From: Allacma fusca
Taxonomy: Eukaryota > Arthropoda > Collembola > Symphypleona > Sminthuridae
Direction of reading: 5' to 3'
Length of the DNA stretch: 64,000 nucleotides
Assembly: GCA_947179485.1 (NCBI GenBank)
Contig: OX359245.1
Location: 70,853,067-70,917,066, forward strand
The notes under the pieces are model-generated. The model was not told the origin of the DNA. It ran no database searches and saw nothing but the letters and a program-made list of their open reading frames with translations. Positions 40,534-50,194 of this stretch are shown one piece after another (the stretch's first letter is position 1; each line of letters starts with the position of its first letter). Position numbers and translations under genes: made by a program.

Positions 40534-41319
40534 ATGGACCCCGTTTTAAGTGTAACTCAAAATTTTGATTTTCTCAAAATTTCCGAAGCGAGAAATGAAA
40601 TCATTGCGGAAAAATCCGAAGCATTCTGGAGATTTAAAGCATGGCTGTACTTCTTCACAATAAAAGTAGCCAAAATTATGGTGAATCACAGCTGTGGGAC
40701 TAGTTCACACCCGGACAAAAATTCAATGGGCATCCTTTGCAACTGCCCGGAACTTCAATACCTTAGAAGTGAATGGGAGAAGATTTGCACTGAATTGGAA
40801 GAAGCGATGTCAGATAAACAACCGGAAACCAGATTTAAAGAATACTCGGTCATACCAAAAATACACCCCGACATTGATGAGGGTGTCGGAACAAAAATGA
40901 CTATCAAACACCCCGAATTTCTGGATTTTGTGAAACGTTTCAACACCTTTGGATCACATAAATTTCTACGCGCCACACCTGAGTTATTGGCAGAACGGTA
41001 TTACTTCATGCAACCGAACAGCGTGGTGAGATGTGTCTACTGTGATGCGGAGATAAGAGTAGACTCATTCCATGAATTTAAATATAGACCCGGATGCAAA
41101 AGAGAATGCGCGCTCTATGCGTTGCATTGGGAGGGTCATATAGATAGTAATAACTATCGAGGGTGGTCTGGAGAATGTCGACCGAAATTGAAACGAAGGA
41201 GTGCAAAATCAATCCTTAATGAACAATCTGATCTTAGCAAACGGTCCGATTTAGAAGAGGAGGAGAAATTTCGTTTAGAGTACTTGAATAAAATTATCAA
41301 AAAGAGACGTATTTGTTAA
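40534..41319 (+). CDS. BIR-like zinc-domain protein of the Polinton
   Basis: 261 residues from ATG 40534. At about residues 125-215 is a region like the baculovirus IAP repeat: RFNTFGSHKF, then ATPELLAERYYF, then VVRCVYCDAEI, followed by His and Cys residues (GCKREC, LHW). The order, an Arg-x-x-Thr-Phe start, a Tyr-Tyr helix and a C-x2-C knuckle, matches BIR domains, though the second half is divergent. No RING finger follows. BIR proteins block caspases or act in cell division; in a virus-like element a role against cell death is plausible but is inference. It is the first gene inside the left TIR. Upstream, 40138-40533 has no gene. Confidence 0.6.
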   Translation: MDPVLSVTQNFDFLKISEARNEIIAEKSEAFWRFKAWLYFFTIKVAKIMVNHSCGTSSHPDKNSMGILCNCPELQYLRSEWEKICTELEEAMSDKQPETRFKEYSVIPKIHPDIDEGVGTKMTIKHPEFLDFVKRFNTFGSHKFLRATPELLAERYYFMQPNSVVRCVYCDAEIRVDSFHEFKYRPGCKRECALYALHWEGHIDSNNYRGWSGECRPKLKRRSAKSILNEQSDLSKRSDLEEEEKFRLEYLNKIIKKRRIC

Positions 41320-41436
41320 ATATGTTGTAAATATGTTTTTAAATACTTTGTTATGACAAAATAAATGAGCCCTGTTTATCTACATAAAATTGAGCATGTA
41401 GTATTACATTTACTCATTCATATTTTGGAATTCATC

Positions 41437-42657
41437 ATGGCAGGTTTCACTGTTACTCTTCCCAGTGATGCATCTTATAATTTTTATCCCGAAAACACAA
41501 TAACTAATTTTAGAAATAAGTTAGCAACTCGTATTGACTTGGATACACGGGACTTTGAAGTCGCTCTGACTACATGCACATACACATCAACGAATGTTTT
41601 CGTTTGTGAGGGCGAGGAAATTGGAATAGCGAGTATTTCATCAAAATCGGTCGAGTTCTTGTCTGTTAATTTACTAATTCTTAGTAATGACCGTTGGATT
41701 GAAGGCAATTCTTTAAAATGCAAGATGTTCGCACCACACAATTTTTCTGATGAAATAGATTTTTGTCAATACATTTCAAAAGTTACAAGGGATGTTTATG
41801 AAATCAACCAGAGGTCATATGTAGAGATTACAAAAGAAGCTGGCAATACAAAACTCACATATTCATTTGAATTGTCAGAGCGACTCAAGAAAGTATTTAG
41901 AATACATGAAGGCTTTGCGGAAACACAGAAGGTGCAAAAATTAGTATTATCAAATACAAGAGCAGAGGCTTTAGTAGGTTTTGATACTATTAACACAACC
42001 TATGGGCATATTTGGGAAGAAAACGTCGAGGGAAATAATGGAGATTGTTCACCAAAAAAGGCAACTACAAAAATAATCATGAGTGATACAAAGATGCACT
42101 TAAAGAATTACTTTGATAAGGGTGAAATAATTGCAACATCACAAGATAATCCAAATATTTTCATATCCGCCGAGAAAGACATCACATCATTTGAAGATTT
42201 CATGGAAATTCTCAGTTTCGAAATGGATATTGAGTGGTTTGTCGTGAAAGGAAAAATGTATGTTATTTCTCATGAAAATTCAAAGTTTAATGATTTTGAT
42301 CTCTCACGATCTGCGAGGCATTATTTGGGATTTTTGACAGCGCAAGCCCCAGCACCATCTACAATCGTCTTCGAGAAACAACGAGCTCGTCACAAGCTGT
42401 ATAAGGGATTTGGGAATGATCTTTTATTCGTGTACTGTGACATTGTCGAAAATCAATTCGTAGGTGACTCGTATGCACCTTTGATGCGATGTATGCCTCA
42501 AACTTATAATAATGGTAAAGCCTATGAACATGAATTTTACAATCCAACATATCTACCTTTGAAATCCAACTCATTTGACAGTGTTCACGTGTATATAATG
42601 AATGAATCTGGGAAACCACCACCATTCGAATTTGGGGACTTCACTACACTTCCGTGA
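41437..42657 (+). CDS. Polinton penton-like (minor capsid) protein
   Basis: The frame opens at ATG 41365, but conservation suggests ATG 41437, just before MAGFTVTLPSDAS. The start, a TLPSDAS segment, then FYPENTITNF and a DFEVALTTCTY segment, is the typical opening of the Polinton minor capsid protein, which has a single jelly-roll. About 406 residues. It is intact, unlike the major capsid gene. It lies between the BIR-like gene and the basic virion protein, all on the same strand and nearly touching. Confidence 0.65.
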   Translation: MAGFTVTLPSDASYNFYPENTITNFRNKLATRIDLDTRDFEVALTTCTYTSTNVFVCEGEEIGIASISSKSVEFLSVNLLILSNDRWIEGNSLKCKMFAPHNFSDEIDFCQYISKVTRDVYEINQRSYVEITKEAGNTKLTYSFELSERLKKVFRIHEGFAETQKVQKLVLSNTRAEALVGFDTINTTYGHIWEENVEGNNGDCSPKKATTKIIMSDTKMHLKNYFDKGEIIATSQDNPNIFISAEKDITSFEDFMEILSFEMDIEWFVVKGKMYVISHENSKFNDFDLSRSARHYLGFLTAQAPAPSTIVFEKQRARHKLYKGFGNDLLFVYCDIVENQFVGDSYAPLMRCMPQTYNNGKAYEHEFYNPTYLPLKSNSFDSVHVYIMNESGKPPPFEFGDFTTLP

Positions 42658-42692
42658 GCGGAGATATTAAAAAAACAACATACACTATTAGA

Positions 42693-43250
42693 ATGACTAA
42701 AACGTTTCAGTGTTCCGATATGGAGAGCAAGTTTTACAGAATTCATTATCCTCAATATGGACAGGGTATTCAATATGGTGGTGGAGGACTTTTATTTTAT
42801 AGGGGGTCTCAAGTTCGTCAAAAAGGTGCTGGATTAGGCTCCTTCTTTGGATCAATAGCTCGAAGGCTTATACCCTTCGCTTCTAAATACCTTCTCCCCC
42901 ATGCTAAATCAGCCTTAAAAAATGTTGCACTTGATGTATTGGAGGGTAATCGCCCCCTTACTGAGTCCCTTAAGGATCGTGGTCTTGATGCTCTTAAAGC
43001 AGTTGGTCAGGATGTAATGTCTCAGTCTGGTTCTGGATTTGGAAGAAAACGTAAGGCGGAAGATCAAGGTAACCTTTACCCATATAAGAAAATCAAACGT
43101 GCACCTAAAATTGGACGAGGGAAAAAAAAGGCTACTAAGAAACGAGGAAAGAAAAACGGTCGTGGAATACTGAAGCTGAATATTTCCAAGAAGGCTAAGA
43201 GGAGTGCTCCAAAACGAAAAAAGGGAAATTCTAGAAATATTTTTTCATAA
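42693..43250 (+). CDS. Basic virion protein of the Polinton
   Basis: ATG at 42693 or 42720. The first half has glycine-rich parts and an amphipathic, hydrophobic stretch (GLGSFFGSIARRLIPFASKY). The second half is very rich in K and R (KKKATKKRGKKNGRG) and probably binds DNA or targets the nucleus. Polintons have such a gene beside the capsid genes, compared with adenovirus core or pVI-like proteins; the exact match is not certain. Its TAA shares a base with the next ATG (TAATG at 43248). Confidence 0.55.
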   Translation: MTKTFQCSDMESKFYRIHYPQYGQGIQYGGGGLLFYRGSQVRQKGAGLGSFFGSIARRLIPFASKYLLPHAKSALKNVALDVLEGNRPLTESLKDRGLDALKAVGQDVMSQSGSGFGRKRKAEDQGNLYPYKKIKRAPKIGRGKKKATKKRGKKNGRGILKLNISKKAKRSAPKRKKGNSRNIFS

Positions 43251-44570
43251 TGGCCGGGCATCATTTTTTGAGGAGTGAACTCGATATTTTTAAACGTGAA
43301 GGCTATGCTATGTCAATTCAAACAACTCAAACTTGTGATGTATTCCCAAATTGTCCCTTATCTGAGACTGCTGTACCATTAAAATTCAATGTTAATAGTA
43401 CAGAGGCCCATTATATTGACCCAAGCAAGACTCGTCTGTATTTACGCATGAGAATTTTAGATTCTGATGGTAATGACAATGCTGATAATATAGTTGTTGC
43501 TCCAGTCAACAATATTTTACACTCTGTATTTTCTCAATGTTCAGTGTATTTAAATGAAACATTGATATCCCCAACAAATACTTATTATCCATATCGATCA
43601 ATAATTGAGCGCATGTTACTCTTTTCAAAGGAGTACAATGAGACTCAATCACAGTGTGCGGGTTATTTCAAAGATAATAACCCTCCAAACGTTGATGCTA
43701 ATGTGACATCATCCTATTATCAACGATGGACATTGAGTCGAGGTAGTAAAGTTTTTGAGGTAATAGGAAGATCCCATGCAGACATTTTCTGCCAGCCGGA
43801 CTTCCTACCACCGGGAGTAGACCTTAAAGTAGTATTTCATCGTTCAACTGAAGACTTTGCTGTTCATACTGATTTGGCACTTGTTAACCAACCGCATTAT
43901 AGGTTTGCAAATAGTGGAGGCTAAGCTACAAATTCTCAGGCATAAAGTCATCCCAGCTGCTGCTCTGGATCATATTCGATTATGGGAGTCTGGAGATGTG
44001 GCAAATCTATATTTAAACAAGGTTGATATCAAGAGCTTTTCATTGCCGATTGGGACATTGACACGGATAGAGGAGGGTGTATTCAAAGGCGGGCAACTTT
44101 CTGATCGATTGGTACTTGCAATTGTACCGAGTACTAACTTAAATGGAACTTGTACAAGTAATCCTTTTGTATTTAGCGACTTTGGACTTACCCACATTAA
44201 TGTTTCTGTTAATGGAGACACTTGCGAGTCTTATCCGCTAGATGTCGACTTTCAAGAAAACAGTCTACGTGTACAAGAAGCCCTAAGTAATGTCTATAGA
44301 GCTATTGGGATTGACAATAAGGACGCCAGCATCGACTACAGTCTTTCTGACTTTTTGAATAACAAGACTCTCTTTGCCTATGAAATCTCACCAATTGTTG
44401 ATGCCAGATCCGTACCTCGTTTTGGAAATTTGAAAATCGAACTTCGTTTTCGAGGTGCAACTGCCATACCATTGACTGTACTCTGTTACACAGAATCCCA
44501 AGCTATCTTGAACATTGACAAGAATAAATCTGTATTTTACACTGATTACACTCAGCAGAATCAGAAATGA
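43250..44570 (+). pseudogene. Polinton major capsid protein, frameshifted
   Basis: Two frames follow each other: 43250-43924, starting with the family's SELDIFKREG segment and continuing with TRLYLRMRILD, and a second frame whose conserved part begins at about 43920 (AKLQILRHKV) and ends at 44570. Together they cover about 440 codons of the double jelly-roll major capsid protein, known in databases as F54H12.2-like. The break is one base gained or lost near 43913-43922. Both halves read well, so the damage is recent, or it is a sequencing error. The stop overlaps the protease start as ATGA at 44567. Confidence 0.8.
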
Positions 44571-45087
44571 ATACAACTCAAGTTTATAATTATTTACATG
44601 TTACAAGCCTAGAAGGGCAATGTTTGATGTAGTGTCATGTGATGAATTGAAATATGTAAAATTGAATAAGTTTCCATTATGCCTTGTTGTAAATTCAGAT
44701 CCCAGCACAAAGCCCGGGGATCATTGGGTTGCTATTTATATAGATAATAAGTCTAGTTTCTTAGAATTTTATGATTCGTATGGTTTTGGTATAGATTACT
44801 ATTCTGATGACTTCAATGTGTTTGCAAAGAGATGTAAACTTAGAATAAGAGAGAATACAAAGCAGTTGCAAAATTGGGGTTCAACGGTTTGTGGAAACTA
44901 TGCATTATATTTTTTGTATAAAAGACTCAGACGTTGCTCTCCCATCAACTTGTACTGCTCATTTTCAAATGACTTAGTTCGTAATGACAAATATGTTTCA
45001 ATGTTTATTAATTCCAAAAAATATTTATTAAAATCGAATTGTTGTAATAAGAATGTTCATCAATCGGTTACAGAGTTTGCAAAATAA
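44567..45087 (+). pseudogene. Polinton adenain-like cysteine protease, frameshifted
   Basis: The start overlaps the MCP stop (ATGA, 44567). The first 17-18 codons are in one frame and the rest, from about 44620, in another, so a one-base indel lies near 44610-44622. The catalytic parts are visible: PGDHWVAIYID with the His, EFYDSYG with the acidic residue, and QNWGSTVCGNYAL with Gln and Cys. This is the Ulp1/adenovirus protease fold that matures virions in this family. Only the very start is affected; a protein beginning at ATG 44620 would keep the catalytic residues. Confidence 0.8.
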
Positions 45088-45097
45088 ATAAATAAAC

Positions 45098-46216
45098 TTA
45101 ATACTTATTCCATCGTATAACAATTTTCTTTTTACATCCACTTCCATGTTGTCCATTTTTCCCACCACACCCAATGCATAATGTCTTAGAAATCTTTTTA
45201 CGTTTTGATTTCGGTCTTACTGAATCATTTTTTTCATCATCACCATAGCAGGTTTTACGCTTGGATGGATTCATTATTTTTTCAGTTTTAATCTTCTTTT
45301 CAGTAAGTATATACCGTTTTAATTTGGTTGGCTTGGTTGGTTTAACAGGCGGGAGTAATGCCCCTGGATCCTCATCGACATCGTTATTAATATTTTGAGT
45401 AACCGGTAATGGGTCTGCAAACTTTGTAAATAATCGCCTCTTGGGTAAAGTTGATGCGTCAAAAGTATAATCTTCATAAAATTTTCGTTTAGTCGCAGGA
45501 ATTCTTCTTGTATCGATATTGTTTTGAATGAATGGAGCCGGTTCTGAATACTTTGAAAATAATCGTCTCTTGGGTATAGGTGATTCATCGAAAGTGTAAT
45601 CTTCATAAAATTTCCGCTTACTCGGTGGAATTCTGGTTGTATCGATATTGTTTCGAATCAATGATGGTGGATCCGAAAATTTTGTAAATAATCGCCTTTT
45701 GGGGATAGATGATTCATCAAAAGTATAATCTTCATAAAATTTCCTTTTGGTGGGAGGATTTAATTTATTTGAAATATTTATGCTGTCTGGCCAATGATCT
45801 GCAACCTTTGGAACTATTTGTCGATTGGGTATTTCTTCAAAATCATAATCACAATCATCTTCATGATCATCAAAATCGTAATCATCGTAAATTTTTCGTT
45901 TGAGAGGTCTTCTAGTTGCATGGGTGTGAATGATTGGTTGCCGGGCAGTTCGATTATTTTCTTTTTTTGAACTATACTGCTGGGAATTTTGAGGTTTGGA
46001 CTTGTCATGAATCATTTTTACGAGAAGTGGTTTGTTATCTTCATACTGTTTCTTTTGTCTCAGGGATCTGGCATGTTCACCATATAAAACTTGTTTCACG
46101 TCATCAGGTAATTTTGTAGAGTCCAATATATTTGAAGAAGATATTCCATGAGAATTAACCTCATACATCATTAGATTATAATGTGCCTCTGGTACTAATT
46201 TCATGCGTCGCGCCAT
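45098..46216 (-). CDS. Polinton protein with 43-residue tandem repeats
   Basis: 372 residues on the minus strand. The start (ARRMKLVPEAHYNLMMYEV) resembles a conserved Polinton protein of unknown role. The middle has three 43-residue repeats, 129 bp apart, each with KRKFYEDYTFD, PKRRLF and NNIDT parts, and a weaker fourth nearer the N-terminus (KRKIYDDYDFD). Pairs of basic and acidic blocks could be nuclear signals or linear binding motifs. The C-terminus is K-rich with a Cys cluster (CIGCGGKNGQHGSGC). The frame is intact. The gene ends 11 bases from the protease end (convergent). Confidence 0.65.
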   Translation of the reverse strand: MARRMKLVPEAHYNLMMYEVNSHGISSSNILDSTKLPDDVKQVLYGEHARSLRQKKQYEDNKPLLVKMIHDKSKPQNSQQYSSKKENNRTARQPIIHTHATRRPLKRKIYDDYDFDDHEDDCDYDFEEIPNRQIVPKVADHWPDSINISNKLNPPTKRKFYEDYTFDESSIPKRRLFTKFSDPPSLIRNNIDTTRIPPSKRKFYEDYTFDESPIPKRRLFSKYSEPAPFIQNNIDTRRIPATKRKFYEDYTFDASTLPKRRLFTKFADPLPVTQNINNDVDEDPGALLPPVKPTKPTKLKRYILTEKKIKTEKIMNPSKRKTCYGDDEKNDSVRPKSKRKKISKTLCIGCGGKNGQHGSGCKKKIVIRWNKY

Positions 46217-46217
46217 C

Positions 46218-46577
46218 TTACGGAAGGAACTGGGAGATTAAAGATGATGCCAATGTTGCAAGGATCGGGATAAAGAACCCACCGCCTTTTTGTAAAACTT
46301 TACGTTTATTTTTAAAGGACGACGATTTTAATGAGAGCGTGTGAAGATGCTTTTTGTAGGGACGCAGCTTTTCAACTGTGCAACGTGAGACTGGAACATT
46401 ACCTAAAAGGAAATTCTTGGTGCATTCTGACAAAGCTTTTAGTTCTTCGTTGGTGGCCTTATTGAGGACACGTTTTACACATTTCCTGGATTTGCATTTA
46501 TGAAAAAAGACTTTATTATCAATTAATCTCTTCATTTTGAAAAGTAGATGTTGGACACATGAATGCAACTTTGTCAA
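46218..46577 (-). CDS. Small Polinton protein with hydrophobic tail
   Basis: 119 residues. A helical basic middle (LRPYKKHLHTLSLKSS, KRKVLQKGG) leads to a hydrophobic end (FFIPILATLASSLISQFLP). Polintons commonly have such a short protein ending in KGG and a hydrophobic helix, perhaps membrane-active in entry or assembly. The role is inferred. It lies just upstream of the repeat protein, on the same strand. Confidence 0.6.
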   Translation of the reverse strand: MTKLHSCVQHLLFKMKRLIDNKVFFHKCKSRKCVKRVLNKATNEELKALSECTKNFLLGNVPVSRCTVEKLRPYKKHLHTLSLKSSSFKNKRKVLQKGGGFFIPILATLASSLISQFLP

Positions 46578-46624
46578 TGATGAATATAAGTTAGTGCATT
46601 CGCATTTATTATTTATTTGATTTC

Positions 46625-47569
46625 TTGCTCACTGTCATGGCTGAGGCTAAAATTAAACGTCTGTATTTGAATCCCAAATTTAGAGGGAGTTTTTCAGGAC
46701 TTAATACTTTCATGAAACACTATAAGGGTGGAGAATGTAGATCCACAATTGAAAAAGTTCTTCAGTCTATTCCTACATATGCTGAAAATAAACCCGCTAT
46801 ACAGAGGTTTAAGAGACGGAGCGTGTATGTACATGGTATGGATGAGCAGTGGGTAATAGACTTGATTGAAATCTCCCGATATGCAAAACACAACAATAAC
46901 TACAGATATATGCTTAGTATTATTGATGTTCTGAGTAAATTTGCATTTGTAAAGCATTTAAAGTCAAAAAAAAGTGCAGATGTACTGAAGGTATTTCAAA
47001 ACGTTTTAAGGTCCTCTGGTAGGATTCCTCAACGAATTCAATGCGATAAAGGAACCGAATTTAAAAAGGAATTCAAAGAGTTTTGTGTGGAGAAAGGAAT
47101 TGGAATTTTCCATGTTCAATCAGAGCTTAAGGCATGTATCGTCGAACGATTTAATAGAACTATTATGGAAAAAATAAGTAGATATGTCCAACATAAGGGC
47201 AGTTACAAGTTTATACATGTTTTACCTAATTTGGTTCAAAATTAAAATAATACAATACATTCAAGTACTAAGTTTGCCCCGAGCTCGGTAAATTCCAAGA
47301 ATGAGATGGAAGTATGGTATAATTTATATGGAGAACGGAAACTTCATGTGTATAATAATCCCAAATTTAACATTGGAGACCGAGTATTAATTTCTATTGA
47401 TAAAAATACTTTTGAGAAAGGCTATGCCAAACGTTATCACCCTGAAGTATATACTATCAATAGAATCGGTAATTCTAACCCCAGAATGTTTTATTTAAGT
47501 GACCCAGAGGATAATGAACCCATGGATGGTGGTTTTTATGCACAGGAACTTTATAAAGTAAATTATTGA
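46625..47569 (+). pseudogene. Polinton retroviral-type integrase with premature stop
   Basis: About 315 codons. It begins with the family start (LYLNPKFRGSFSGL), has an RNase H-fold core with WVIDLIEI, QCDKGTEF and ACIVERFNRT holding the D, D and E residues, and ends in a small barrel (IGDRVLISIDKNTFEKGY). A TAA at 47243-47245 interrupts the frame right after the core. The same frame goes on without shift to 47569, so a single codon change made the stop. The core before it is complete, but the C-terminal DNA-binding part would be lost. Confidence 0.9.
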
Positions 47570-47691
47570 CCAGGACCACTGGTCTACTATATAAGGTGAG
47601 AACATTTCTAAAAAATTTACATTCTTCCTCAACAGCTTGTCCTGCACTCTAAACTCTTGGATAAATTTTGGTAAGTTTAATTTTGATTATC

Positions 47692-48258
47692 ATGGCTGGT
47701 CCCGCTTGTGTTTTGAAAACTTTCCAATTTTTATTTTCAATGTTAAAATTTTTCAGAAAATTCAACAAGACCATGGACACTGAAATCAAACAATGCATTA
47801 ATACTGTGGAAGGTAATTCGACCGCTGAAACTACATCTATTGGAGGATCTGATAGTGGGGTATCTTTGGATAACATGGATGTCGATTCTGGAGATGTCGC
47901 TGGTGGCATCGTTAAGCTAAAAGGACCCAAAAAACCAACATTTCGCATTCATGGAAATCCAATGGACCCGCACCGCCCAAAGGTTTGGTTCTCAAAGGCT
48001 GGAGAAGGAACAAAGCGTGTATTCATGAATATTTCAAGACTCTGCCTGAATGGAAACAAGACGCGGATGAACTTCAAAGTAAACCAAACCGCTGAAGTTA
48101 TTAGTAACCTTGTATATTACTACAATGTCGTACATGCCGATGTTGATGAACTTTATGAAACGTTATCCAGCTGTATGGCACAGACTGAAGAACGTATTGC
48201 TAAAAGAGACGGTAAAATTTTAGAAAGTGATGACACTCCAGATGGTCTATGTAAATAG
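47692..48258 (+). CDS. Unknown Polinton protein, 188 residues
   Basis: ATG 47692. After a hydrophobic start (LKTFQFLFSMLKFFRKF) comes an acidic S/G/D-rich stretch and then a folded-looking half (KVWFSKAGEGTKRVFMNI, EVISNLVYYYN). I do not recognise it. It lies between integrase and the spliced gene, all rightward. The frame is intact. Confidence 0.5.
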   Translation: MAGPACVLKTFQFLFSMLKFFRKFNKTMDTEIKQCINTVEGNSTAETTSIGGSDSGVSLDNMDVDSGDVAGGIVKLKGPKKPTFRIHGNPMDPHRPKVWFSKAGEGTKRVFMNISRLCLNGNKTRMNFKVNQTAEVISNLVYYYNVVHADVDELYETLSSCMAQTEERIAKRDGKILESDDTPDGLCK

Positions 48259-48340
48259 ATTTAAAAACGTTTGTGTAAAAAGTATAAATAAATGTTACAT
48301 TCACTTTTACAAGTATAAATGCTGCTCCTCTCTATTCATC

Positions 48341-48532
48341 ATGAACCATTCTTCGATATTCTCTCATCAACTTGTTTTCATAAATACATTTATGGACATT
48401 CGAATTGTACTCCCAATTTTCCTCTTCTTTCTGACTATTTCAATTAATACACTGCTATCTTTATTCCTTCATAAACACTGTGCATTCATAACCCAAGACG
48501 TTGGAAATCATGGCTCAGGCTTCACTGGATAA
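48341..48532 (+). CDS. Possible small membrane protein
   Basis: 63 residues from ATG 48341 with one long hydrophobic stretch (IVLPIFLFFLTISINTLL). It overlaps the first exon of the next gene by 23 bases in another frame. Weakly supported. Confidence 0.3.
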   Translation: MNHSSIFSHQLVFINTFMDIRIVLPIFLFFLTISINTLLSLFLHKHCAFITQDVGNHGSGFTG

Positions 48533-48564
48533 ACAGTCTATGGAAATGGATTCAACTATTAGTG

Positions 48565-48754
48565 GTAAGAATAAGTTATTGCTTCCCGGCAGGCGATTAC
48601 CGCGGCGCGCGCGCACGTAGCTGTAACGGTTTGGCCGCAAAAAGGGAGGGGACGCAGGAAGTCCCAAACCTTACCCCATATCTGCCCCTTCCTTCGCCCC
48701 TGCGTACAAACATAATATGATTGAGAAGAAAATTATCTACTTTTTTTTCAACAG
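48565..48754 (+). other. 190-bp intron with GC-rich core
   Basis: GT-AG borders with good donor (GTAAGA) and acceptor (pyrimidine run, CAG). The core 48580-48710 is far richer in G and C than the Polinton, with a GCGCGCGC run and a hairpin-like pair ACGCAGG and CCTGCGT (48652-48658, 48699-48705). Confidence 0.6.
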
Positions 48755-49104
48755 AAGTTGTAGCTAATGTGATTCATGAGGAAACTGGCATTGATGTGTG
48801 TGGTACTTGGGATTGGCTTAAAGTTACACCAATGAACATTAAGCCATCATATTCCCCATCATCCTCGTCTACAGGATCAACACCTGAAATATCCACTGAT
48901 GATTCAACCAAGCCTATGATTGATCCAAGAGTGAATAAACGAAAGGCGACTACACCTCTCAAAGATGCGGGTATGCTAAAATCAGCAAAGGGTCGTGCAA
49001 AGTTGGAAAAACTTGCTGTCAAACAGAAGAAGAAGGATCAACATGGAGGTGGTGTGACAAAAGACTCTACCCAGTCTTTATCGACCCTGTTGACTCTTAT
49101 TGTA

Positions 49105-49231
49105 CATTATGCAAAGACACTTTGGATGCAGAACAGATGGTGCGGAATAGGACCGCATACCCGATCAATGGAGACAAATACAGTCCTATTCCGCACCATC
49201 TGTTCTGCATCCAAAGTGTCTTTGCATAATG
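49105..49231. repeat. 49-bp perfect inverted repeat
   Basis: Arms 49105-49153 and 49183-49231 are perfect reverse complements, with a 29-base loop. The arms share no similarity to the TIRs. Perfect match in an element with other mutations suggests a very recent origin. Confidence 0.9.
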
Positions 49232-49358
49232 AAAGCGGTGAATGCGATGAACGACAGTTCACACTCATTCAGGATGGGAATAAGATTTGTATGCGATTTA
49301 TTGACTTTGAATTTATCAGTCGGTATTACAAGAATTATTTTAATATGAATATTTAATT

Positions 49359-50012
49359 TTATTTATTTGGATTAATAAAAATATCACAATCATTATCCGG
49401 GAATACATTATTTCTGAGTCTATATTTATCATCCTGGGTCTGGCTGCAATCAATCATAAGGTATCCATGTGGTATGGATATACACTGTTTATATGCCTCC
49501 TCTATGAGTGGGTACTTCTTACCACAGTTCATCTGGCATCCAATCCGGTTAACTACTTGGGTCTCCCTTGGGTTTTTAAACAGACAAATGTACTTGGCAT
49601 TAGTAGTTAGTGGACGCAGCCCATCATGGAAAAAGTTTTAAGTTATGAATATGATGGAGCAATTTCTATGGTGACTCCCTCTAACAAATGCCTGCAGAAC
49701 TTCTTTAGACTTTGAAGCCTCCTCCATCAAATCGTCTAAAATGTACAAGTATGGATTAAGCAGATCGTCTCCATACTCTGTGGGGAGTCCTTCATGGAAT
49801 TGTATTTCAGGGAATTCTTTTTTCATGGATGCAAATACATGGGGTTGATTTATCCCATAGCAATATACCACATACTTTACATTGGGAAATATGATTTCGT
49901 TTCTGCGGGCTATTATGCTCTTAGTAAGGACTGATTTCCCTGACATTGTGGGTCCAGAAATAATAAAATTAAAAGGTGCATGAAGAGAGTAGTCAAATAC
50001 AGGTGCATCCAT
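49359..50012 (-). pseudogene. Polinton packaging ATPase with premature stop
   Basis: On the minus strand a frame of about 217 codons from 50012 to 49359. Walker A is GPTMSGKS and Walker B is LYILDDLMEE. The first 124 codons end in a TAA at 49638-49640, in the position of a Gln codon in relatives. The frame then continues with FFHDGLRPL, FKNPRE and a normal end. This A32/FtsK-HerA-type ATPase packs DNA into the capsid. The nucleotide-binding half is intact; the second half is cut off. Confidence 0.85.
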
Positions 50013-50194
50013 GATGAAGTATGAATTCAGAATAATATGAGAAATGAAGTAAGGTTGCTTATTTGTTTGGAAGTATTTTTTGAATTTTTTCTAGGAATTA
50101 TTATTATTATTATTTTTTAACATAAATAACCAATTACATACATGTTTAATTTATACAATGACACACACAATTTATACATACAGATATACATATA

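Larger units (their letters stand above)
48510..49356 (+). pseudogene. Spliced Polinton gene of unknown role with Cys motif
   Basis: Exon 1 runs 48510-48564 from an ATG; GTAAGA follows. The intron ends in TTTTTTTTCAACAG at 48754. Exon 2 starts at 48755, and the phase fits exactly (one base plus two). Exon 2 has an acidic/S-rich part and a K-rich part. From about 49040 a different frame looks more protein-like, with LYPVFIDPVDSYCTLC, a Cys pair as in zinc fingers, so an indel lies near 49030-49060. This part also contains a 49-bp perfect inverted repeat (49105-49153 with 49183-49231), which scrambles whatever followed. Confidence 0.5.

Noticed and set aside
47243..47245. Integrase stop as programmed readthrough like in the LTR element
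   Set aside because: Other genes in the same Polinton also carry random indels and stops, so ordinary decay explains it better.
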